NCBI RefSeq assembly: GCF_001428525.1
Contig: NZ_LMHW01000014.1
Location: 1 to 64,000, forward strand
From: Flavobacterium sp. Root186
Lineage (GTDB): Bacteria; Bacteroidota; Bacteroidia; Flavobacteriales; Flavobacteriaceae
Direction: 5' to 3'
DNA: 64,000 nt
A program made the translations under genes and the position numbers. Positions 32,693 through 41,499 of the stretch are shown in pieces. Below the pieces are notes generated by a model. That model saw only the letters and a list, made by a program, of their open reading frames with translations. It was not told where the DNA came from and did no database searches. How positions within the stretch are numbered: the stretch's first letter is position 1; every line of letters begins with the position of its first letter.

Positions 32693-33111
32693 ATTTTTAA
32701 GGTTTAAATTTTTAAAATAAAAATCATTTCAAAAAATATCGAAAACTCATAAAGAAGCGCCAAAAATAAGTTTTCATACTTTTTTGTACTATTGGGAAAT
32801 CTTAGATTTAAGGCACTCAAATTTAATCAAGATAATTGACAATTCTTACATTTACTGCTGTAAATTTCATACATTTTTATGCAGATTATAATTAAAAGAA
32901 ATCTTTACAGAATAAGGTTTTAGAACATCTTTTCGAATTTTAATGATTTTAAAAAATCTGCATTCATCATTTTGACTAATCTCAATATCAATAAATACAA
33001 TTTAAAAGAGTTTAAATCCAAACTTAATCTGTTATCTTTGCAGTCTGAAATCAGTTTAAATTAATATAGAATTTTAAATCGATTTCTTTCCATACATAAT
33101 AGCACAATAAA
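32693..33111. other. Divergent regulatory gap between L,D-transpeptidase and mrp
   Basis: No gene or repeat is evident. A -7-like TATCTTTG for mrp is at 33033-33040, and a minus-strand TATTTTTG (32761-32768) may serve the transpeptidase. Neither has a clear TTG partner at the expected spacing. Confidence 0.4.
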
Positions 33112-34242
33112 ATGAAATTAGATAGAAAAGAAATTCTTAAAGCTTTAGAAACAATCACTATAGCGGGAGAAGGAAAAAATATGGTCGAAAGTGGTGCGGT
33201 TGCTAACGTACTTACTTTTGGCGACGAAGTTGTAGTCGATTTAGTATTGCACACGCCAGCTATGCATATCAAAAAAAGAGCTGAAGATGATATTAAAAAA
33301 ACGATTCACGAATTAATATCTGCCGATGCTAAAATTAAAGTAAACATTAAAGTAGAAACTCCTGAGAAAGCCGAAATTAAAGGTCGTGCTATTCCGGGAA
33401 TTAAAAATATTATTGCAGTTGCTTCTGGAAAAGGAGGAGTTGGAAAATCGACTGTTACTGCAAATATTGCCGTTACGCTTGCAAAAATGGGTTTCAAAGT
33501 TGGAGTTTTAGATGCCGATATTTACGGACCTTCAATGCCAATTATGTTTGATGTTGAAAATGAAAAACCGGTTTCGATTACTGTTGACGGAAAATCAAAA
33601 ATGAAACCAATTGAAAGTTATGAAATTAAAATGCTTTCTATTGGATTTTTTACAGCACCCAGCCAGGCAGTAATCTGGAGAGGACCAATGGCTGCAAAAG
33701 CATTGAACCAAATGATTTTTGATGCAGATTGGGGAGAATTAGATTTTATGCTTCTTGATTTACCTCCGGGAACTGGAGATATTCACCTTTCTATTATGCA
33801 GTCTTTACCAATTACGGGAGCTGTTGTAGTAAGTACACCACAGGCTGTGGCTCTTGCCGATGCTAAAAAAGGAGTTTCGATGTTTATGCAGGATAACATT
33901 AATGTTCCTGTTTTGGGAATCATTGAAAACATGGCTTATTTTACACCAGAGGAATTGCCAAATAATAAATATTATATCTTTGGACAGGAAGGAGCAAAAA
34001 ACCTTGCAGCAGATTTAAATGTTCCGTTTTTAGGAGAAGTTCCAATTGTACAGTCTATTCGTGAAGCAGGAGATTACGGCCGTCCGGCGGCTTTACAAAC
34101 GGCATCGCCTATTGAAGCTGTTTTTGAAGAAATCACCAGAAACGTAGTTCAGGAAGTAGTAAGCAGAAACGAAAGTCTTCCTGCTACCGAAGCCATTAAA
34201 ATTACAACTATGGCAGGCTGCTCTGCAGTTAAGAAAAATTAG
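33112..34242 (+). CDS. Iron-sulfur cluster carrier, Mrp/ApbC family
   Basis: A 376-residue P-loop ATPase that carries and delivers iron-sulfur clusters. Residues 1-90 are a MIP18/DUF59-like domain (LKALETITIAGEGKNMVESG). The ATPase domain begins with the deviant Walker A ASGKGGVGKST (from residue 104), followed by GVLDADIYGPSMPIMF and DFMLLDLPPGTGD. The usual metal-binding CxxC pair is not obvious; Cys residues are scarce and one lies near the C-terminus (AGCSAV). The next gene, a NifU-like scaffold protein, is on the same strand, a natural functional pairing. Confidence 0.93.
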   Translation: MKLDRKEILKALETITIAGEGKNMVESGAVANVLTFGDEVVVDLVLHTPAMHIKKRAEDDIKKTIHELISADAKIKVNIKVETPEKAEIKGRAIPGIKNIIAVASGKGGVGKSTVTANIAVTLAKMGFKVGVLDADIYGPSMPIMFDVENEKPVSITVDGKSKMKPIESYEIKMLSIGFFTAPSQAVIWRGPMAAKALNQMIFDADWGELDFMLLDLPPGTGDIHLSIMQSLPITGAVVVSTPQAVALADAKKGVSMFMQDNINVPVLGIIENMAYFTPEELPNNKYYIFGQEGAKNLAADLNVPFLGEVPIVQSIREAGDYGRPAALQTASPIEAVFEEITRNVVQEVVSRNESLPATEAIKITTMAGCSAVKKN

Positions 34243-34283
34243 GATAATTGAGATAATGAGATAATGAGATTTTTTTTTAAAAT

Positions 34284-34315
34284 TTCTAATTGACACATTT
34301 TCTAATTGACACATT
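34284..34315. repeat. Tandem 16-bp repeat
   Basis: ttctaattgacacatt occurs twice head to tail (34284-34299 and 34300-34315), directly before the nifU-like start codon. It follows related short words (gataatgagataatgag). Confidence 0.85.
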
Positions 34316-34322
34316 AAATATT

Positions 34323-34562
34323 ATGACAACAGAAGAATTAACAAATAATGTTTTATTGGCCTTAGACGAAATCAGGCCATTCTTAAAGTCTGATGGCGGA
34401 GATATTTCGCTAATCTCTATAGATGACGATAAACATGTAAAAGTTCGTCTAGAGGGTGCATGCATAAGCTGCAGCGTAAACCAGATGACCCTAAAAGCCG
34501 GTGTAGAAACCACTATAAAAAAATATGCACCACAAATTGAAACTGTGGTAAATATTATGTAA
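34323..34562 (+). CDS. NifU-like C-terminal domain protein
   Basis: A 79-residue protein consisting of the NifU C-terminal (Nfu) domain only, which binds or transfers iron-sulfur clusters through a CxxC motif, here GACISC with Cys47 and Cys50. The DGGD loop (residues 24-27) and the strand HVKVRLEGAC are typical. The ATG at 34323 is preferred to an upstream in-frame TTG, because the intervening bases belong to a tandem repeat. It lies 80 bp after mrp and is probably co-transcribed. Confidence 0.93.
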   Translation: MTTEELTNNVLLALDEIRPFLKSDGGDISLISIDDDKHVKVRLEGACISCSVNQMTLKAGVETTIKKYAPQIETVVNIM

Positions 34563-34777
34563 TAAAACGATATTTATTGTCTTGTTTTTGCTTTATTGAA
34601 TTAACAAGAATAATAGGCCTTTAAGTGCAAAGATTTGTAAAACTTCAATAAACTAACTCGATTGTTGCGGTTTTTTGAGGATTTCATAAAAAACAATATA
34701 AAGATTTAAGAGTTTTAGTTAACTATTTGTTACATTTTTAACTTAAATTTGTGACATAACCCTTAATCTTATATTTT

Positions 34778-35257
34778 ATGAAGAAATTTTACACTCTATT
34801 TTTGTTAGTGTTTTTTGCGTCAGGCATTTATGCGCAAAATAAAACAGTTGTTGTTGACAAAGCTTGGATAAGCGAAGCTGAAGAATGGTCAGATTTTACG
34901 TACTCAGGAAAAATTGTGTTTTCAATTAACCCTGCTGATGCACCTGGAACTTTAAGTATTGGAAATTATGATTTCTTATACGATTTTGTTGATGGAAAAG
35001 GAAAATTTTCAAACAGAGCGACATATAGTTCAGCGCAGTTTTTGAACCCGAGAAAGGTTTCTGCAACAACAGACAAACAAGGAGTTTTAAACTCTACTTA
35101 CGAAGGCACATTAATTTTTCAATCTGATAGAGATTATTATTCAGTAGTTGCAGTTATTACAATTCTTGAGAAAAGCGATAGTATTTTAGGCGTAAAAATG
35201 CGTCTTAAAGAAAGCAACGGAAAAGAATACGCTTTTAGTACAAAACCTACGAGTTAG
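34778..35257 (+). CDS. Secreted protein of unknown function
   Basis: A 159-residue exported protein. The signal peptide ends in GIYAQ (about residue 20). The mature part is predicted beta-rich (KIVFSINPADAPGTLSIGNYDFLYDF and later TLIFQSDRDYYSVVAVITIL) without Cys or recognisable catalytic motif. I do not recognise the family. It sits between the nifU-like gene and a ferredoxin gene, 215 bp and 58 bp away. A TAAATTTG box at 34744-34751 could be the -7 element of its promoter, with a TTTG 14 bp upstream (a little close). Confidence 0.7.
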   Translation: MKKFYTLFLLVFFASGIYAQNKTVVVDKAWISEAEEWSDFTYSGKIVFSINPADAPGTLSIGNYDFLYDFVDGKGKFSNRATYSSAQFLNPRKVSATTDKQGVLNSTYEGTLIFQSDRDYYSVVAVITILEKSDSILGVKMRLKESNGKEYAFSTKPTS

Positions 35258-35315
35258 TATAAATACAAGGATTTTTTCACGTTATAAAATCCTGTCAATA
35301 AAATTCCCATAATAA

Positions 35316-35633
35316 ATGGATGTATTAATAAAGATTAAAGATCGAGAAGGAGTTATACACGAATTACAGGCTCCGACTGATATGGCAATGAATATAATGG
35401 AGTTATGCAAGGCATACGAACTTCCTGTTGAAGGAACCTGCGGAGGAATGGCAATGTGCGCTTCCTGCCAGTGTTATGTTCTTAATGATGTTGCGTTACC
35501 AGAAATGGGAGATGAAGAAGAGGCTATGCTTTCGGAAGCGTTTTATGTTAAATCCAATAGCCGCTTAGGCTGTCAGATCCCAATTACTGAAGGATTAGAA
35601 GGACTGGAATTAGAACTGGCTCCTGAATATTAA
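35316..35633 (+). CDS. 2Fe-2S ferredoxin, adrenodoxin type
   Basis: A 105-residue electron carrier. Cluster ligands are Cys42, Cys48, Cys51 and Cys86 (CGGMAMCASC, then RLGCQI), the C-x5-C-x2-C...C spacing of vertebrate-type/Isc ferredoxins. The acidic helix before the last Cys (EMGDEEEAML) is the usual partner-binding surface. Its role is probably in Fe-S assembly or with a monooxygenase; the nearby mrp and nifU-like genes favour Fe-S work, but this is inference. A strong terminator follows. Confidence 0.93.
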   Translation: MDVLIKIKDREGVIHELQAPTDMAMNIMELCKAYELPVEGTCGGMAMCASCQCYVLNDVALPEMGDEEEAMLSEAFYVKSNSRLGCQIPITEGLEGLELELAPEY

Positions 35634-35640
35634 AAAATAA

Positions 35641-35670
35641 AAAAGCGAGAATCAATTGGTTCTCGCTTTT
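35641..35670. terminator. Bidirectional terminator between ferredoxin and the 35.7-kb gene
   Basis: Stem aaaagcgagaa/ttctcgctttt with an 8-base loop and A/T runs on both sides, between two convergent stop codons. Confidence 0.9.
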
Positions 35671-35685
35671 TTTATTTCCAAATTT

Positions 35686-36372
35686 TTAATCGTAATCTTT
35701 AATCAAATTATCTAACGAAAACTCCCTTAGCAGCTTATCTAAATATTTACCCCGACTGCTCGATTCTCGCTGATAAGGCGCAAACAAACTGGTTGATTTA
35801 TTAAATTCTGCATTGAGTTCTTGCAGCTCTATTTTTTCATCGTTTGTTAATGAAGTTGACTTCTTTTCGATGAAATTCAAGATTCTTTTTATTGTGACCT
35901 CTTTATTTATAATAGCATTTTCATTGTTTTGTAAGGTGCAGATTCCGTACACCCCTTTGCAAAAGTAATTCCACTCTTCCTCTAATGCATTTTCGGTTTT
36001 TACATTATCAACATTTTGATTTTCATCAAAAACATTTCCGTACGCAAATGTATTGTAAGCATGATTTTTTAAGTTTGACAGCAAGTTTTCTTTAAACTCA
36101 GATTTGAATTTTTCAGGATTCGAATTATCAGCATTCATTTTTATAAGGTCTAAAACCTTTGGGTGAAAATACTTTTTATCTGTCATTATCAGGTGGCTGT
36201 CATTTAGCGAAGAACTAATTGTAATTTCTGACTTTACAATATAAGAAGGCTCAGGAACAAGTTTAACCTCGATTAACCAATATAGTTTATCTGCTGCAAT
36301 ATTCGCCGTTTTAATTACATCGTTGAACTCAATATAATGGTTTTCGATGTATTTTAAATTAATGTCTTTCAT
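35686..36372 (-). CDS. Uncharacterised 228-residue cytoplasmic protein
   Basis: A charged, soluble protein with no signal peptide or membrane helix. Helical segments dominate the second half (ITIKRILNFIEKK, then LTNDEKIELQELNAEF), and the C-terminus reads YLDKLLREFSLDNLIKDYD. No catalytic motif or family is recognised. It is a single gene between ferredoxin and asd, with its own ATG after a modest A-rich leader. Codon use looks like that of its neighbours, so it is probably a real lineage-specific gene. Confidence 0.65.
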   Translation of the reverse strand: MKDINLKYIENHYIEFNDVIKTANIAADKLYWLIEVKLVPEPSYIVKSEITISSSLNDSHLIMTDKKYFHPKVLDLIKMNADNSNPEKFKSEFKENLLSNLKNHAYNTFAYGNVFDENQNVDNVKTENALEEEWNYFCKGVYGICTLQNNENAIINKEVTIKRILNFIEKKSTSLTNDEKIELQELNAEFNKSTSLFAPYQRESSSRGKYLDKLLREFSLDNLIKDYD

Positions 36373-36411
36373 AGTTTAAATAAAAGTCAAATATAACATT
36401 AAAATAAATCG

Positions 36412-36449
36412 AAAAAGCCGTAATTACATTGCTGCAATTACGGCTTTTT
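36412..36449 (-). terminator. Terminator of asd
   Basis: A 14-bp perfect stem (aaaaagccgtaatt and its complement) with a 10-base loop and a T run on the minus strand, 28 bp after the asd stop codon. Confidence 0.9.
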
Positions 36450-36477
36450 CTTTATAACAATTTTCTTTAATCTCTAA

Positions 36478-37467
36478 TTATACCAAACCTGCTGCAATTA
36501 AATATTCAGCAATTTGGATCGTGTTTGTTGCAGCACCTTTTCTTAAGTTGTCAGCAACAATCCACATATTTAATGTATTTGGCTGGCTTTCGTCACGACG
36601 AATTCTTCCAACAAATACATCATTTTTACCTTCTGCATATAATGGCATTGGGTAAGTAAATGTATCTAAATTATCCTGCACCACTACTCCATCAGTATTG
36701 TGCAGAATTTCGCGAACTTCATTTACTTCAAAATCATTTGTAAACTCAACATTTACCGCTTCACTGTGTCCGCCTACAACCGGTACACGAACTGCAGTAG
36801 CCGTAACTCTGATTGTGTTATCACCAAGAATTTTTTGAGTTTCACGCACTAATTTCATTTCTTCTTTAGTGTATCCGTTTTCTTCAAAACTATCACAGTG
36901 TGGAATTGCATTTCTATGGATAGGATATTTGTAAGCCATATCACCTTGAATTCCCGCGTATTCGTTTTCTAATTGTTTCACTGCTTTTACACCAGTTCCA
37001 GTGATAGACTGGTAAGTAGAAACGATGATTCTTTTAATGTTGTATTTTTTATGCAAAGGAGCCAAAGCCAATACCATTTGAATAGTAGAACAGTTTGGGT
37101 TTGCAATAATTTTATCTTCTTTTGTTAATACAGATGCATTGATTTCCGGAACTACTAATTTCTTAGTTGGGTCCATTCTCCATGCCGATGAGTTATCAAT
37201 AACAGTTGTTCCCGCTGCAGCAAATTTTGGAGCCCATTCTAAAGATGTATCTCCACCTGCAGAGAAAACTGCGATATCCGCTTTCATATCTACAGCAGTC
37301 TGTAAACCAACAACTTTATATTTCGTTCCTTTATATTCAATTTCTTTTCCTACTGATCTTTCAGATGCAACAGGAATTAATTCTGTAACAGGAAAATTTC
37401 TTTCTGCTAAAACTTTAAGCATTACTTCGCCAACCATTCCGGTAGCACCTACAACTGCAATTCTCAT
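36478..37467 (-). CDS. asd: Aspartate-semialdehyde dehydrogenase
   Basis: A 329-residue NADPH-dependent enzyme that reduces beta-aspartyl phosphate to the semialdehyde, the branch point to Lys/diaminopimelate, Thr and Met. The nucleotide motif is VVGATGMVGEVM at the N-terminus, the acyl-forming Cys126 is in NPNCSTIQM, and the substrate-binding Arg/His segment reads HSEAVNVEF. The length is normal. It has its own full promoter (37509-37538) and terminator, so it is expressed alone. Confidence 0.96.
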   Translation of the reverse strand: MRIAVVGATGMVGEVMLKVLAERNFPVTELIPVASERSVGKEIEYKGTKYKVVGLQTAVDMKADIAVFSAGGDTSLEWAPKFAAAGTTVIDNSSAWRMDPTKKLVVPEINASVLTKEDKIIANPNCSTIQMVLALAPLHKKYNIKRIIVSTYQSITGTGVKAVKQLENEYAGIQGDMAYKYPIHRNAIPHCDSFEENGYTKEEMKLVRETQKILGDNTIRVTATAVRVPVVGGHSEAVNVEFTNDFEVNEVREILHNTDGVVVQDNLDTFTYPMPLYAEGKNDVFVGRIRRDESQPNTLNMWIVADNLRKGAATNTIQIAEYLIAAGLV

Positions 37468-37508
37468 TATTTATATTTTTAAATATCTATTAATCTAATT
37501 TTACACTG

Positions 37509-37538
37509 CAAAAATAGTTATAATAAAAACGAAAACAA
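37509..37538 (-). promoter_or_regulatory. Promoter of asd
   Basis: Minus-strand TTG (37536-37538), 19-bp spacer, TATTTTTG (37509-37516), followed 42 bp later by the start codon. Confidence 0.75.
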
Positions 37539-37588
37539 CACGCTTCACAAAAAATAACAAAATGTTATAAATTAAACAATATGTAAAA

Positions 37589-37611
37589 AACCGCTTCGTT
37601 GTGAAGCGGTT
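37589..37611 (-). terminator. Terminator of mscL
   Basis: A 9-bp stem aaccgcttc/gaagcggtt with a 5-base loop, followed on the minus strand by six T residues, 33 bp after the mscL stop. Confidence 0.8.
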
Positions 37612-37643
37612 AAGTTAGACTTAGTGTAGCGGTATATATATCT

Positions 37644-38021
37644 TTATTTATTTTTTAATAAATCTCTAATTTGCGTAAGTAATTCTTCCTGCGTTGGTCC
37701 GGCTGGCGGCGGTGGCGGAACATCTTTCTTTTTAAGATTGTTTATTCCTTTTATGATTAAGAATAAAACAAAAGCAACGATTATAAAGTTAATTACTGCC
37801 GAAAGAAACAAACCGTATTTGACACCTCCAAAAGCCGTCAGTTCTTCAATAGTTGATAAATGTGCCGCATCTAATGCCGGTTTCAATATCAATGGCGTTA
37901 TTACATTTTCAATTAATGAGCTTACAATTTTACCAAAAGCTGCTCCAATAATTACACCGACAGCCAAATCGACTACGTTGCCTTTCATTGCAAATTCCTT
38001 AAATTCTGAAAATACACCCAT
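37644..38021 (-). CDS. mscL: Large-conductance mechanosensitive channel
   Basis: A 125-residue inner-membrane channel that opens under membrane tension and releases solutes during osmotic downshock. The N-terminal helix and first membrane helix are typical (FKEFAMKGNVVDLAVGVIIG, then AAFGKIVSSLIENVITPLI). The second helix is LFLSAVINFIIVAFVLFLII, and a cytoplasmic helix after a PPPPP linker closes the protein. Length and order match the family. It is a single gene. Confidence 0.95.
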   Translation of the reverse strand: MGVFSEFKEFAMKGNVVDLAVGVIIGAAFGKIVSSLIENVITPLILKPALDAAHLSTIEELTAFGGVKYGLFLSAVINFIIVAFVLFLIIKGINNLKKKDVPPPPPAGPTQEELLTQIRDLLKNK

Positions 38022-38089
38022 AATTATTTCTTTTAGTTTATAAATTAATTATATCGAAAATACGTAATTTTCTTTAGAGTTTCCAAAAT

Positions 38090-40558
38090 CTATCTAAAAA
38101 ATACTCGTTTCACGCGCTGCGAAATACTCGTCATAATCTCATACGGAATGGTTTTTAAAGCATCGGCCATTTCGATAACCGTTGGGCTTTCGCCGAAAAT
38201 AATTACCGAATTCCCTTCTTTACAATCAATATGACTTACATCAACCATTAACATATCCATACAGACGCTTCCTACGATATAGGCTTTTTGATTTTTAATG
38301 GTTACAAAACCAACCTGATTGCCCCATAATCTCGAAATTCCATCTGCATATCCAATTGGGATTGTGGCAATTTTGGTTTCTTTTTCGGCCATAAAACGAC
38401 GTCCGTAACCTACACTGTCACCCGTTGGAATAGTACGAACCTGCGAAATAATCGATTTTAATGTACCGACATTTTCCAGATATTTTTGTTCTAACGGATC
38501 GTTAGAAACACCGTATAAACCAATTCCTAAACGAACCATATTATATTGTGCATCTGGAAAATTGCTAATTCCCGATGTATTTAAAATATGACGAATTGGA
38601 TTTATATTTAATTCCGTCATTAATTTTGAAGATAATTTTTCGAATAAATTAATCTGTTTAATGACAAAATCGTAATGATTTAAATCGTCGCTTGTTGCCA
38701 AATGTGATAAAATACTTTGAACACGAACGGTTGAATTTCCTTTTAAAGTTGCAATTAACTCATCGATCGTATTGTCTTCAAAACCCAAACGATGCATTCC
38801 TGTATCAAGTTTAATATGAATAGGAAAATCTTTTAAATTCTTTTCTCTGGCAATTTTCAAGAAGGCATTTAAACCTTTTATGCTGTAAATTTCAGGTTCT
38901 AATTTATATTGAATGATGGAAGGAAAACTGGTCGACTCAGGATTCAAAACCATAATTGGCAGTTTGATTCCGCCATTTTTCAGCGAGATTCCTTCATCAG
39001 CGAAAGCAACACCTAAATAATTTACTTTATTATGTTCGAGTAATTTTGCAATTTCAAGTCCGCCATTTCCATAACCAAAAGCTTTAACCATAACCATAAT
39101 TTTTACATCATCGGCAAGTTTTGATTTGAAATAATTTAAATTATGATTTATAGCGTCAAGGTTGATTTCGAGAACCGTTTCATGCGTTTTTTCTTCCAGC
39201 AGTGAAACGATTTCTTCAAACTGAAATGATCTTGCTCCTTTTATTAAAATTGTTTCATTATTAAAATTCAGGCTTTCAATTGCATCAATAAATTCGGCCG
39301 TATTTTGAAACATTGTACTGTTTGGAAATTTAGCTGCAAAAGATGAAATCGTAGCTCCAATTCCTATCACTCGGTTGATTTTATTGTCTGAAATTAACTG
39401 AGCAACTTTTGAATAGAGCTCTTCATTCGAAAAACCACTTTGAAAAATATCTGATAATATAACGGCTTTTGAAGCATTTTTTTTCTGGCTTTCTAAAAAG
39501 TCTAAAGCAATTTTTAGCGATTGAAAATCGGAGCTGTAACTATCGTCAATTAAACTGCAATTGTGAATTCCGTTTTTAACTTCAAGACGCATTTCGACCG
39601 GATAAAGCAGTTTCACACGATTTTGAATAACCTCAAAGTCATAGTTAAAACGCAGTAAAACCAATAAACAGGAAATGGTATTTTCAATAGAAGCCGAATC
39701 ACTAAACGGAATTTCTAAATTGAAAATTTCTTCTTTATATTGATATTTGATAATTGTTGAATCGTTTTTAGTTTCTTTCATCAGAATAAAAACATCCGCA
39801 GAAGCATTTGTAAAACTCCATGAAAATAACGTTCTGTTTTGAAGTGGAAATTCGGTAGAAAAATCCAAAAGACATACATCTGTCAATTCATTTTTTTGAT
39901 AGATTATTACGGCTGACTTTTTGAAAAGCAGTAATTTTTCTTTGATTTTTTGTCTCAGATTTTCAAAACCTTCATCGTGTGCAGAACCTATACTGGTTAA
40001 AACGCCAATATTGGGTTTGATGATTTTTTCGAGATTAACCATTTCGTTAACCGTCGAAATTCCGGCTTCGAAAATCCCTAGATTATGTTTCTCATTTATG
40101 GCAATAACAGAAAGCGGAACACCAACCTGTGAGTTATAACTTTTTGGGCTTCGGATAATATTATAGTCTGGGCTTAAAAGGAAATTAAGCCATTCTTTTA
40201 CAATAGTTTTTCCGTTACTTCCGGTTAAACCAATTATTGGAAAATCGAATAAATCACGATAATAACCTGCGAGCTCCTGAAGTGCTTTGAGCGTGTTTTT
40301 TACAATAAAAAAATTAGCTTTTCCTTTTACATTTTCAGGAATGTATTGAACAACAAAATTCTGAACGCCTTTTTCTATCAATTCTGAAATATACAAATGA
40401 GCATCATTATTGACCCCGGAAAGAGCAATAAACAAGGTTTGAGATCCGTTTTGTAAAGAACGGCTGTCGATCGAAATATGATCTACAAAAATATCAGATT
40501 CTGAACCTATCCATTCGGCGTTAAAAACCGGAATAAGGCTTTTTAAATTTATGCTCAT
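38090..40558 (-). CDS. Bifunctional MurF ligase / alanine racemase
   Basis: An 822-residue fusion of two consecutive steps in cell-wall precursor supply. Residues 1-450 are UDP-MurNAc-tripeptide--D-Ala-D-Ala ligase (MurF): P-loop LTGSNGKTIVKEW with Lys117, then IFEAGIST and DDSYSS. Residues about 455-822 are a PLP-dependent alanine racemase: LEINLDAINHNLNYFKS, then MVKAFGYG with the PLP Lys492, RLGIGLYG, and GYGRRFMAE near the catalytic Tyr. The racemase makes D-Ala, which feeds the dipeptide used by the ligase. This fusion is known in Bacteroidetes. It is convergent to mscL only by spacing and has no obvious operon partner. Confidence 0.95.
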   Translation of the reverse strand: MSINLKSLIPVFNAEWIGSESDIFVDHISIDSRSLQNGSQTLFIALSGVNNDAHLYISELIEKGVQNFVVQYIPENVKGKANFFIVKNTLKALQELAGYYRDLFDFPIIGLTGSNGKTIVKEWLNFLLSPDYNIIRSPKSYNSQVGVPLSVIAINEKHNLGIFEAGISTVNEMVNLEKIIKPNIGVLTSIGSAHDEGFENLRQKIKEKLLLFKKSAVIIYQKNELTDVCLLDFSTEFPLQNRTLFSWSFTNASADVFILMKETKNDSTIIKYQYKEEIFNLEIPFSDSASIENTISCLLVLLRFNYDFEVIQNRVKLLYPVEMRLEVKNGIHNCSLIDDSYSSDFQSLKIALDFLESQKKNASKAVILSDIFQSGFSNEELYSKVAQLISDNKINRVIGIGATISSFAAKFPNSTMFQNTAEFIDAIESLNFNNETILIKGARSFQFEEIVSLLEEKTHETVLEINLDAINHNLNYFKSKLADDVKIMVMVKAFGYGNGGLEIAKLLEHNKVNYLGVAFADEGISLKNGGIKLPIMVLNPESTSFPSIIQYKLEPEIYSIKGLNAFLKIAREKNLKDFPIHIKLDTGMHRLGFEDNTIDELIATLKGNSTVRVQSILSHLATSDDLNHYDFVIKQINLFEKLSSKLMTELNINPIRHILNTSGISNFPDAQYNMVRLGIGLYGVSNDPLEQKYLENVGTLKSIISQVRTIPTGDSVGYGRRFMAEKETKIATIPIGYADGISRLWGNQVGFVTIKNQKAYIVGSVCMDMLMVDVSHIDCKEGNSVIIFGESPTVIEMADALKTIPYEIMTSISQRVKRVFFR

Positions 40559-40589
40559 TTAGAAATTTCTTTTTGTCAAATTTAAAAAA

Positions 40590-40800
40590 AGGTTTGCCAC
40601 AAATTACACTAATATTTCTTAATTTATTTTGAAATGTAAAAAAAGCGGATGCCACGAATTGCAAGAATTTCCACGAATTGTTTTTTAATTTTTTGCCACA
40701 GATTAAAGGATTAAAAGGATTTCTAATCTGTGAAAATCTTTTAATCTGTGGCAAATATTTTAAGCATCCAGCAATAAAATAATTCGTGCAATTCGTGGCA
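40590..40800. repeat. Cluster of nested word repeats between murF-alr and the next gene
   Basis: gccacaaattacactaat (from 40595) and gccacgaattgcaagaat (from 40651) are answered by aattcgtgcaattcgtggc (40781-40799). Nested inside are gccacagattaaaggatt (from 40695) and its complement ending at 40752. The repeat pair keeps a 119-codon minus-strand frame open, which is not a gene. Confidence 0.75.
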
Positions 40801-40840
40801 AAAAAATATGCTAATAATTTGTGAAAATTTCCACAGTTAA

Positions 40841-40869
40841 TTGCAAAAAACATTAATTCCTTATATTTG
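40841..40869 (+). promoter_or_regulatory. Promoter of the 40.9-kb membrane protein gene
   Basis: TTG (40841-40843), 18-bp spacer, TATATTTG (40862-40869); the start codon follows at 40894. Confidence 0.7.
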
Positions 40870-40893
40870 TTCAATACCACAAAATAATACGTT

Positions 40894-41499
40894 TTGAAAA
40901 AAATACTTCCATTATTCTCCTATATACTCCATCCGATTTTTATATCGATGTACGCCACACTATTATATCTTTACTGTAAGGATGATATTTTTACGACACA
41001 GGAAAAATATTTTGTTCTGTTTCAGATTTTAGTAATTACGATTATAGTTCCTATATTATTTTTCATGCTTTTGCGTTCAACCGGACACGTAAAATCGATG
41101 ATGCTTCCGGAAAACTCTCAACGTCGCATTCCGCTTATTTTACAATGCTTTTTATATATTTTATTGGTAAAAAGAAGTATTGTTATTACACGTTATCCTG
41201 AATTGCATTTCTTTTTTTTGGGTGCGTTGTTTAGTACAATCCTGGCGTTAGTCTGCTCGCTTTTTAAAATTAAGGCCAGTCTGCACATGACCGCCATTAC
41301 AGGATTTACGATCTTTGCTATCGGATTAAATATTCATTTACAAATGCACAATCCATATTGGGGCGCATTGTTAATTTTATTATCCGGAATTGTAGCTTCA
41401 TCCCGATTAGAAATGGATGCCCATACGCCAAAAGAAATATCGATTGGGCTTTCAATTGGCGTTTTACCGCAGCTATTATTTTTGTATTTATGGTTATAA
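40894..41499 (+). CDS. Polytopic membrane protein with PAP2-like C-terminal motif
   Basis: A 201-residue membrane protein with about six helices, starting at TTG (MKKILPLFSYILHPIFI), the only start that includes the first helix. The C-terminal part has KASLHMTAITG followed by SSRLEMDAHTPKE. This is reminiscent of the PAP2 phosphatase pattern (a SxxH-like His, then SR-x5-H-x3-D/E). The N-terminal KX6RP element is not clear (there is SQRRIP in MLPENSQRRIP), so it may be a divergent lipid phosphatase or a related non-enzymatic membrane protein. The last codons overlap the tail of the convergent PorT-like gene by 6 bp. Confidence 0.7.
   Translation: MKKILPLFSYILHPIFISMYATLLYLYCKDDIFTTQEKYFVLFQILVITIIVPILFFMLLRSTGHVKSMMLPENSQRRIPLILQCFLYILLVKRSIVITRYPELHFFFLGALFSTILALVCSLFKIKASLHMTAITGFTIFAIGLNIHLQMHNPYWGALLILLSGIVASSRLEMDAHTPKEISIGLSIGVLPQLLFLYLWL

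Noticed and set aside
34284..34315. Tandem repeat as a CRISPR fragment
   Set aside because: Only two adjoining 16-bp copies with no spacers. No CRISPR array was seen anywhere in the window.
40521..40880. 119-codon minus-strand frame upstream of murF-alr
   Set aside because: It runs through nested word repeats and overlaps the start of the ligase gene; the predicted peptide is low-information and mirrors the repeats.
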